Part shown: positions 8,503 through 14,749 of the stretch, piece by piece | Layout: every line of letters starts with the position of its first letter | Position numbering within the stretch: position 1 is the stretch's first letter | Assembly: GCA_903834675.1 (NCBI GenBank) | Contig: CAILKC010000669.1 | Span: 1 to 19,834 of the forward strand | Source: an uncultured Victivallales bacterium | GTDB lineage: Bacteria; Verrucomicrobiota; Lentisphaeria; Oligosphaerales; JAFGRS01 | Direction: 5' to 3' | DNA length: 19,834 nucleotides | The notes under the pieces: generated by a model | Told to the model about the DNA's origin: nothing | Databases searched by the model: none | What the model saw: only the letters and a program-made list of their open reading frames with translations | Translations under genes and position numbers: made by a program

Positions 8503-8814
8503 ATGATGATCACGGACATCCAAGAGAAGATCCGTTCACGTCGGTACGAGTTCTCCCGGCACGCTGTGGATCAGAGCATTCGCCGAGATATCAGCGTGAG
8601 CGAGTTTGAGGAAGCACTCATGAGCGCCGTCAAGGTCATCGAAGACTACGCGGACGACAAGTAGGGTCCAAGCTGTCTGATTCTCGGATACACGGCCTCG
8701 GGCCGAGCTCTGCACGTTCTGTGCAGCTACCCGAGTCGCCCCATCTTGAAGGTGATCACCATCTACGAGCCAGACCCCTCGAAGTGGCTTGAGGACAGAA
8801 TCAGACGAAGCTAA
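8503..8814 (+). pseudogene. DUF4258-domain gene interrupted by one in-frame amber codon
   Basis: Read through the TAG at 8662-8664, this frame encodes 103 residues of a DUF4258-type protein. It begins MMITDIQEKIRSRRYEFSRH, then VIEDYADDK, the stop codon, and GPSCLILGYTASGRALHVLC, ending in ITIYEPDPSKWLEDRIRRS. The family usually has Tyr directly before GPSCLI, so one TAC/TAT-to-TAG change explains the defect; both halves are otherwise intact and in frame. The truncated product would be 53 residues and lack the conserved C-terminal strands. No likely restart codon exists downstream of the stop. DUF4258 proteins are commonly paired with a YgiT-like gene as a toxin-antitoxin-like module, and the next gene is that partner. 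True suppression or a sequencing error cannot be excluded. Confidence 0.8.
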
Positions 8815-8831
8815 TCCACCTGGAGTGAACT

Positions 8832-9041
8832 GTGAAAGAGACCATGATCGATACGACCGTGACCTATACGCTCGAATACAAGGATAAGCTGTATGTGATC
8901 GAGCATGTACCAGCCCGTGTTTGCCAAGAGACTGGCGAGGAGTTCTTCTCCCCAGACACGGTCGAGCATATCCAAGCTCTTGTCAAGGGCAGCACCCGCC
9001 CTGATCGAGTCATTGAGACTCCGGTTTTCGAGTACGCATAG
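8832..9041 (+). CDS. YgiT/MqsA-like antitoxin-type protein lacking the zinc site
   Basis: A 69-residue protein starting at a GTG with GGAG six bases upstream; a TGA in the same frame only three bases before the GTG excludes a longer form. The segment TYTLEYKDKLYVIEHVPARV followed by CQETGEEFFSPDTVEHIQ and the end IETPVFEYA match the small YgiT-type zinc-finger proteins found next to DUF4258 genes. Those proteins normally carry an N-terminal CxxC and a second CxxC in the VCxxCGEE motif. Here the N-terminal pair is absent and the second motif keeps one cysteine, so zinc binding is unlikely. The order of toxin-like gene then antitoxin-like gene follows mqsRA. It ends in TAG. Confidence 0.72.
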   Translation: MKETMIDTTVTYTLEYKDKLYVIEHVPARVCQETGEEFFSPDTVEHIQALVKGSTRPDRVIETPVFEYA

Positions 9042-9100
9042 GGGCAGCCCAACCAGGTGCTGCTGCTGACCCTGCGGGGCACGGGTCAACACGCCTGACG

Positions 9101-9126
9101 CCCGCCCTCCGGAGAGCCGCGGCGGG
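9101..9126. terminator. GC-rich hairpin between convergent genes
   Basis: CCCGCC (9101-9106) pairs with GGCGGG (9121-9126) between the ends of the YgiT-like gene and the minus-strand glycosidase-like gene, and the loop contains the palindrome CTCCGGAG. The position suits a bidirectional terminator, but there is no T-run on either side. Confidence 0.3.
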
Positions 9127-9131
9127 GCAAT

Positions 9132-10730
9132 TCAGGGGGTGTAGAGGGCGAACTCGAACACGGTGATGGTCAAGGTCTGCTTGCCATACTCGCCGACCGT
9201 GGCCTTGCTGAACTCGACCGCGTTCTCGCCCTGACGCAGGCCTTCGAGCGGCAGCCGGTAGTGCTTGATGTAGTCGGGACCCACCAGCCCTTCCTTCGAG
9301 AACGGGTCGAATAACTCGCCACGGCCATGGAAGGGCTCCAACTCCCGGCCATTCAGCTTCACGACCAGCTCGAACTCCGCCTCCGGCTTGTCCACCTCCA
9401 CCTTCACCGCCGCGGCGCTGAAAGTGCCGCTGGCTGGATCGTCGGCACAGTAGAACGTGACCTCCTTGGCCTGCCGCGAGGACAGGCTCAAGGGGAAGCT
9501 GCGGAAGCCGCCAAGACGGTCCAGGCCGAGGAAGCCGATCGAAGGCGGGAAGATGTAATGCTTTGCCTGTCGCGCCAGAAAGGCACGATCCGTGATGCCG
9601 CGCAGCACGGCGAAAGGCGGCTCTGCCCCGCGGTAGATCCGGCGGGGATCGCCCAGCGCGTGGTCACGGGTATACATGAAGTTGAAGAGGCTGATGCCGT
9701 GGGCGCCCTGGGTCAGGAAGCTGTGGGCGAGGGTGCGGTACTGCTCGGGGGTGGTGCGGCGGTTGATGTTGTTGAGGTAACCATAAGGCGTGCGGCCCGC
9801 CACGGTGACGAAGTTGAGTTCGCCGTAGGTCTTAGCCCGTCCGATGCGGCGCACGAAGTCGGCGATGCGGACTTCGCTGGTCGCCTTGAAGAAGAGGCTG
9901 ATGTTGAGCTGATCGACCAGCCCCGCCGCATCCCAGCCCTGAACGTCGAGTCCGACCGCCTCGCAGCCTTCCAGCGTCCAAGGGACCCGACAGCCCAGGA
10001 GCAGCCTCCTGCCGAGCTGGCGGCCGCGCTCGTCGAGCAGAGCGCGGATCTCCCGGACAAAGGCGGTCATGAGCTCACGGCCCGCGGCGATCTGCGTCTC
10101 CGGGAAGAAGCGCGGCGAACGCATGAAGTCGAGTTCGAGGCCATCGACGTCGTAGTTCGTGAGCAGTTCCTTGAGGATGGCGAAGTACCAGGCGCGGACT
10201 TCCGGCACGAGGTAGTTCAGCGGCTGTGCCTGGCCTGGGCTGGGCTGCTCCTGGCCGGGGGCCGGCAGGCGCCACTGCCAGTGGTCCCGCCACAGCGACG
10301 AGTGGGTCGGGCAGTCCTCGTACTGCAGGTAGTGATGGTCGTTCATGCGGTAGGAGATGAAGACGCCAAGACGGTTCCGCCGGGCCGCGGCCACGGTCAG
10401 GGCCAGAGGGTCTTCGCCCTGCCGCAGGTACCGGCGGATGCGACCGTAAGCCCGTTCGAAGTAGCGCAGATCGCACTCTGGCCCCGGCTCGGGCGCGGGA
10501 GCCAGGTCGTGTTCCGGCGTCCAGCGCGGGTCGACCACCGAGGGGTACAGCGGCAGCCGCCAGGCGGTGGGGCAGACCATGACAGCGTCCACGTCCGTAC
10601 CCGCCACCTCGTCGATGAAGCCGTTGATCTGGGCCCGCCCGACGTCGTCGCGGTACGATTGGTACGGCGACTGGCAGGTGAAGAGGTCAAGCATCTCGTG
10701 GTTGTACAGACAGCGATAGGGGCTGCTCAT
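9132..10730 (-). CDS. putative cytoplasmic TIM-barrel glycoside hydrolase-like protein
   Basis: A 532-residue protein that resembles the hypothetical glycosyl-hydrolase families with a family-10-like (GHL10-type) TIM barrel. The start ATG (MSSPYRCLYNHEML) has a strong AAGGAGGA upstream. Visible barrel motifs include GVFISYRMNDHHY at about 122-134 and YDVDGLELDFMRSPRFF at about 193-209, whose Glu and Asp at strand ends are candidate catalytic acids. After about residue 400 a beta-rich domain follows (KVEVDKPEAEFELVVKLNGR). There is no signal peptide, so it should act in the cytoplasm. It is the second gene of an operon 28 bases after the GxDLY-type esterase. The substrate and even the reaction are unproven; a polysaccharide-deacetylase-like or non-catalytic role is possible. 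Confidence 0.62.
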   Translation of the reverse strand: MSSPYRCLYNHEMLDLFTCQSPYQSYRDDVGRAQINGFIDEVAGTDVDAVMVCPTAWRLPLYPSVVDPRWTPEHDLAPAPEPGPECDLRYFERAYGRIRRYLRQGEDPLALTVAAARRNRLGVFISYRMNDHHYLQYEDCPTHSSLWRDHWQWRLPAPGQEQPSPGQAQPLNYLVPEVRAWYFAILKELLTNYDVDGLELDFMRSPRFFPETQIAAGRELMTAFVREIRALLDERGRQLGRRLLLGCRVPWTLEGCEAVGLDVQGWDAAGLVDQLNISLFFKATSEVRIADFVRRIGRAKTYGELNFVTVAGRTPYGYLNNINRRTTPEQYRTLAHSFLTQGAHGISLFNFMYTRDHALGDPRRIYRGAEPPFAVLRGITDRAFLARQAKHYIFPPSIGFLGLDRLGGFRSFPLSLSSRQAKEVTFYCADDPASGTFSAAAVKVEVDKPEAEFELVVKLNGRELEPFHGRGELFDPFSKEGLVGPDYIKHYRLPLEGLRQGENAVEFSKATVGEYGKQTLTITVFEFALYTP

Positions 10731-10758
10731 GCGGGTCCTCCTTCTGCCTTCTGCGCCC

Positions 10759-11898
10759 TCAGCGCCCCACCAGGGGCCGCAGGGCCTTCTCCATGGCGTC
10801 GGCCTGGCGGACGAAGCCCAGATCGGTCGGGTGCGAGCCGTCCACCGTGCCCTCGCCATCATTGCCAAGCAGGTCCTCGCCGGCCAGGTAGTGCAGCCCG
10901 GTCACCCCGGCCGCGAGCAGCCGTTCGTAGGCGGCCATGTGAGCGGCGCGGCTGGTGTCGTTGCGGGCCCGCGTGCCGGGGATGATGAAGGCGTTCGCGT
11001 AGGTGCGGTCTTCCACCAGTAGAATCGGGGTGTCCGGATGGGCTTGGCGCAGGGTGCGGACAAAGGGCTCGACGCGCTCGGTCAGCTCGGCGGCGCTCAT
11101 ATTCGGCAGGCAGTCGAGAACGTAGACGGACGGATCGAGTTGGGCCAGGCACTCCGCCAGCGCGGCTTCCATCCTGCCACTCCCAGAGAAACCAAGGTTG
11201 ATCACCGGCAGATCCAGGCGCCGTCCGAGAATGGCCGTATGCACCATGCCCGGCCGCGAGGCGCAGCCGCCCTGGGTGATGGAGGTCCCGTAGAAGACCA
11301 GGGGACGCGCCCGTTCCGGCGCCCGCGTCGGCGCCTTCCCGAGCCTCGTTCCCGGCGGAATCCCGAGCTTCACCGAGGACACCCCATTGTAGAGCGGCAG
11401 GTAGAGCATGAACTCGCGTTCGCCCGTCGGCATGCCGCTGATCAGCGTGGCCGTGGTGTCGGCGGACTCGGGACGCCCGACCGCGACCCAGCGCCAGCCC
11501 TGATCCGGGGTCTTGACGTAGAGGTCGAGGCCGCTCACGCCGGTGGCGGCCATGTGGTTCATCGCCAGCGTTTGCGAGCGCAGCACCCAGTGCGCCTGAA
11601 GGGTCGTCGCAGTGGTGACAAAGCGGACACACATCCCGGCCGAGTTGAGGCTGAGCCCCCACACCGAATCGGGGACTTTGCCCTCAGCCACGGCTGGCAG
11701 ACGGTCGTAGGGAGTCTTCGTCTCCGTCCAGCCGCGTCCCTCGAGGCCCAGGCTCAGGACGTCATACCAGAGCACCTTGCCGTCGGCCGCGGCCTCCGCG
11801 GTTCCGGCGTCGAGCCATTCGGTCGGGCCGGCCCAGGAGCCAGCGGTCACGGCAGTTAGCAGCGTGCAGGCGGCCAAGGGCGGGAAACGGGGGTACAT
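10759..11898 (-). CDS. secreted SGNH hydrolase with N-terminal GxDLY jelly-roll domain
   Basis: A 379-residue predicted exported esterase, probably acting on acylated carbohydrates. A signal peptide (MYPRFPPLAACTLLTAVTAG, cleavage near SWA) is followed by a beta-rich domain at about 25-190 with the motif SGLDLY at 122-127, the hallmark of the GxDLY N-terminal domain. The SGNH domain then shows YGTSITQGG with Ser206, GFSGSG with Gly236, DCLPNM with Asn266, and Asp353/His356 in VDGSHPTD. All catalytic residues are present. It is unlike the hydrolase at 6143, which lacks the jelly-roll domain. The start has AAGGA upstream. A promoter and a possible LacI-type operator precede it. It is the first gene of an operon with the glycosidase-like gene. 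Confidence 0.88.
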   Translation of the reverse strand: MYPRFPPLAACTLLTAVTAGSWAGPTEWLDAGTAEAAADGKVLWYDVLSLGLEGRGWTETKTPYDRLPAVAEGKVPDSVWGLSLNSAGMCVRFVTTATTLQAHWVLRSQTLAMNHMAATGVSGLDLYVKTPDQGWRWVAVGRPESADTTATLISGMPTGEREFMLYLPLYNGVSSVKLGIPPGTRLGKAPTRAPERARPLVFYGTSITQGGCASRPGMVHTAILGRRLDLPVINLGFSGSGRMEAALAECLAQLDPSVYVLDCLPNMSAAELTERVEPFVRTLRQAHPDTPILLVEDRTYANAFIIPGTRARNDTSRAAHMAAYERLLAAGVTGLHYLAGEDLLGNDGEGTVDGSHPTDLGFVRQADAMEKALRPLVGR

Positions 11899-11931
11899 GG
11901 TCTGGTCCTTTCGTGGTCGCGTAAACGGAGA

Positions 11932-11959
11932 AGTATACCGGTAACCTGAGGTTCGGCAA
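11932..11959 (-). promoter_or_regulatory. promoter of the esterase operon
   Basis: On the minus strand, TTGCCG (11954-11959) as -35 box and TATACT (11932-11937) as -10 box are 16 bp apart. They lie 33-61 bases before the esterase ATG. The -10 box matches the consensus at five of six positions. Confidence 0.5.
11934..11947. promoter_or_regulatory. possible LacI/GntR(gluconate)-type operator over the -10 box
   Basis: TATACCGGTAACC contains the perfect 8-bp palindrome TACCGGTA (11936-11943) within a partly symmetric 14-bp site with a central CG. This resembles operators of LacI-family sugar regulators. It overlaps the -10 box of the esterase operon, as a repressor site would. The regulator is not in the window and the match is imperfect in one half. 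Confidence 0.35.
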
Positions 11960-12010
11960 CCAAGGCCGACACGACGGCACGACCACGGGGCTTTCAAGTA
12001 AGAGACCCTC

Positions 12011-12044
12011 GCGGGATCATGGCCGGCGTCTGCCCTGATCCCGC
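12011..12044. repeat. perfect 9-bp inverted repeat in the divergent intergenic region
   Basis: GCGGGATCA (12011-12019) and TGATCCCGC (12036-12044) are exact reverse complements with a 16-bp spacer. The repeat lies between the divergent esterase and FAD oxidoreductase genes. It could be an operator or an RNA hairpin in the leader of the FAD gene. No T-run follows it on either strand. Confidence 0.5.
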
Positions 12045-12325
12045 ATGCCTCCCTGGAGCCCGCGATGCCCAGCCCGTTCCGGGCGGGTTCGCGGTGCCCG
12101 CCGTCTGCAAGACCCCCATGTACGGCGGAAGCCCCGGCAATGCCGGTGCGGACCGCCGGCTCCAATGCGCCTAGCGCCTGGAAGAAGAAGCCCTGGCCAA
12201 ATCTCCCGGCCGGCTTGCTTGCGCCCGGGACGCGCCGGATATTGCCCGACGATCATTCCGCCCGGAGCCGGCCGCGCCGGTCCCAGGCGGCAAGGTGTGA
12301 GTGCAGGCAAACCGGGACACCGCCC
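12045..12325. other. GC-rich leader region before the FAD oxidoreductase gene
   Basis: The divergent gap (11899-12325) exceeds 400 bases. In this part the frame of the downstream gene stays open, but the encoded residues are Pro/Arg/Ala-rich with no domain character, and no start there fits the family. A weak promoter candidate is TTGCTT (12215-12220), 17 bp, GATATT (12238-12243). I see no RNA gene. Confidence 0.3.
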
Positions 12326-14686
12326 ATGAACGCTGACCGCTGTGTGCTGCCCGTCGACGAGGTGCTGAGCTTCGACGTGGTCGTGGTCGGCGGCGGCATG
12401 GCCGCCATCTGCGCCGCCATCGCCGCGGCCCGCAACGGCTGCGAGACCGCCCTGCTTGAGATGGACCCGGTCCTCGGTGGCAACGGCGGTCCCCTGCTCG
12501 GGGTACACGTCTCCGGAGCCCACTCGTTCCACCCCTATGCCTCGGAAACCGGCATCATCGAGGAGATCGAACTGGAGGCCGCCCGTCAACGCGCCAAGAC
12601 GCGGACCTGGGGCAGTCACTACAACATTTCGCACCAGTGGGACCTGATCCTGCAGGGCTTCCTGGAGCAGGCAGGGGTGCGCCTCTTCCGCCATCACCAG
12701 GGGCGGCGCGCCCTGACCGAAGAGCGCCGCATCGTCGGCGTCCTGGCGCTGGACACGGAGCACTTCCGCACCCGGCTGTTCCGGGTACGTCACGGCGTGA
12801 TCGACGGCAGCGGCGACGGCATCGTGGCCCGCGACGCCGGGGCGAGCTTCATGTGGGGCACGGAAGCGCGCGAGACCTTCGGCGAGCGCTCTGCGCCCGA
12901 CCTGAGCAGTGAGGACACCATGGGCACAAGCCTCACCGCCCTGGTCCGCAAGTGCGCCAAGCCCGTGGCCTTCGTGATGCCGCCGGAGTTCGCCGCCCGC
13001 GCCCGCAGCGAGGGCCCGCCGGTCACCCTGAAGGGCTATCCGTCGTCGTGGAACCCCGAGGACGAGTTCTGCTTCCTCTGGGTCACCGAAAGCGGCGGCA
13101 ACCGCAACCCCATCAGCGCCGCGGCCGACATCCGTCGCGAGATCCTCTACCAGCTCTACCGGACGTGGGATAACGTCAAGAACCACAGCTTCGTGGAGCT
13201 TGCCCGCAACTGGGAACTGAGCTGGGTCAGCCCGAAGAGCGGCAAGCGCGAAAGCCATCGCTTCGTGGGCGATTACGTGCTCACCCAGACCGATGTGGAA
13301 GCCGCGCGGCCTTTCCCGGACAGCATCGGCTACGGCGGCTACGGCGTGGACATCCATGAGCCGGTTGGGCGGGGCACCCGGATCGTGTTCCACAGCATCC
13401 CGCCGTTGTGGAACTTCCCCTACCGGTCCGGTTACAGCCGTGACTTCGACAACCTCTGGCTGGTCGGCCGCCTGCAGAGCGTCTCGCATTTGGCCCTGGG
13501 CACGGTGCGCCTGATGCGTACCCTGGCCTGCATCGGCCAGGGCGTAGGCACCGCCGTCGCCCTGGCGAAGCAACTCGGCTGCACCGCGGCGGAGGTCGGA
13601 CGCGATCACCTCGAAGCGCTGCAACAGACCCTCCTGGCGCAAGATGCGACGATCCTGACCGCCAGCAACCGCGACCCCAACGATCTGGCCCGTCGGGCCC
13701 GCGTCAGCGCTTCCAGCGAGATGCGCCACGGCGCCCAGCGCGTGGCGGGCTTTCTGCCGCTGGACATCCCGCGCGGCGTGCAGCTCTGGGACTGGGCCGA
13801 GCGCTTCGAAACCGTCGAGTTCTTCGTCCGCAACCCCGGCAGCGAGCCGCACCTGCTCACGTTGAGCCTGGAGCTGTACGAGGCCGCGCAACCCTGGAAA
13901 GAGGAGCGTCCGGCAGGGAGCTTCCCGCACCTGCGCGGCCGCTCGGCCGCCAACCGCATGGAATGGGGCTGCGATAATACCGTCAGCGCCTTTGCGGAGA
14001 TCGCACGTACGGCGGCGGTGGTGGTGCCGGGCTTCGAAGGCTGGGTCACCTTCGCTTTCGAGCCGGTCGGCGCGGCCATTCCCAAGGATCCCACCGCCGA
14101 CGAGAGCCGCTACAACCTGGTTCTCGACCCTTGCCCGGGCATCGAGATCGGCGTGGACGCGCATGGCTACGACTTCGCGCTGCGACTGTGGCAGTCGGCA
14201 GGGCAGGGGAGTTACAGCGTCGACGGCGATTGCCAGGCCTTCCGGCTCAGCCCGGCGCCAGTCTACGGCGAAGCGGTCAACGTCATCAATGGCCACCACC
14301 GCCGCACCGCCACCAACCCGGTCAACGCCTGGCTTTCGGACTTTGATCTGCCCCTGCCTCAGGACCTGACCCTGACCTGGGACCAGCCGCAGGAACTAGG
14401 GCGCGTCCAGCTCACCTTTGATACCCTCGATCGAGCCTACCGAGACGCGCCCATCAACTGCGACGAACCCTATGCCCGGCGCTGCGTCACCTCCTACCAA
14501 CTCGAGGCCCTGACTGCCGACGGTTGGCGCCTCCTTGCCGAGGAGGAAGACAACTGCCAGCGGCACCGTATCCACCGTTTCGAGCCGGTCACGGCCAGTG
14601 CCATCCGCCTGACCGTCCGGGCCGTGCGTGACAGCGCCGCCTTCCGCGCCCGTGTCTACGAGATCCGCGCCTATCCGCCGGAATGA
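12326..14686 (+). CDS. FAD-dependent oxidoreductase with C-terminal beta-rich (discoidin-like) domain
   Basis: A 786-residue flavoprotein of the FAD_oxidored type (PF12831-like). The dinucleotide-binding fold is at about 17-47: VVVVGGGMAAICAAIAAA ending in Glu45 of LLEMD, which should bind the FAD ribose. LGGNGGPLLGVHVSGA and DGSGDGIVARDAGASFMWG are conserved family segments, and WLVGRLQSVSHLALGTVR closes the FAD site. The last 120 residues (about 660-786) look like an F5/8-type C carbohydrate-binding fold. There is no signal peptide. The ATG at 12326 has only a weak ribosome-binding site, but it fits the family N-terminus. A 63-bp gap separates it from the Fe-S protein gene, so the two are likely co-transcribed. 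Related flavoproteins are found in carbohydrate-degradation loci of PVC and Armatimonadota bacteria; the substrate is unknown. Confidence 0.85.
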   Translation: MNADRCVLPVDEVLSFDVVVVGGGMAAICAAIAAARNGCETALLEMDPVLGGNGGPLLGVHVSGAHSFHPYASETGIIEEIELEAARQRAKTRTWGSHYNISHQWDLILQGFLEQAGVRLFRHHQGRRALTEERRIVGVLALDTEHFRTRLFRVRHGVIDGSGDGIVARDAGASFMWGTEARETFGERSAPDLSSEDTMGTSLTALVRKCAKPVAFVMPPEFAARARSEGPPVTLKGYPSSWNPEDEFCFLWVTESGGNRNPISAAADIRREILYQLYRTWDNVKNHSFVELARNWELSWVSPKSGKRESHRFVGDYVLTQTDVEAARPFPDSIGYGGYGVDIHEPVGRGTRIVFHSIPPLWNFPYRSGYSRDFDNLWLVGRLQSVSHLALGTVRLMRTLACIGQGVGTAVALAKQLGCTAAEVGRDHLEALQQTLLAQDATILTASNRDPNDLARRARVSASSEMRHGAQRVAGFLPLDIPRGVQLWDWAERFETVEFFVRNPGSEPHLLTLSLELYEAAQPWKEERPAGSFPHLRGRSAANRMEWGCDNTVSAFAEIARTAAVVVPGFEGWVTFAFEPVGAAIPKDPTADESRYNLVLDPCPGIEIGVDAHGYDFALRLWQSAGQGSYSVDGDCQAFRLSPAPVYGEAVNVINGHHRRTATNPVNAWLSDFDLPLPQDLTLTWDQPQELGRVQLTFDTLDRAYRDAPINCDEPYARRCVTSYQLEALTADGWRLLAEEEDNCQRHRIHRFEPVTASAIRLTVRAVRDSAAFRARVYEIRAYPPE

Positions 14687-14749
14687 CGTGACGCCGAAGC
14701 GATTCAGGAACCAAGCCGACACCTTCCAGAGCAACAAGGACACGCACAC

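Noticed and set aside
8662..8664. Genome-wide recoding of TAG to an amino acid
   Set aside because: TAG ends the permease, YgiT-like and SUMF1 genes at the expected family lengths.
9327..10985. Plus-strand open frame opposite the TIM-barrel gene
   Set aside because: No start signal or domain, and the minus strand has a strong ribosome-binding site and conserved barrel motifs.
12017..14299. Minus-strand open frame of about 760 codons opposite the FAD oxidoreductase
   Set aside because: Third-position GC bias of the plus-strand gene removes stops on the other strand. The translation has no recognisable motif, while the plus strand has a clear Rossmann fold.
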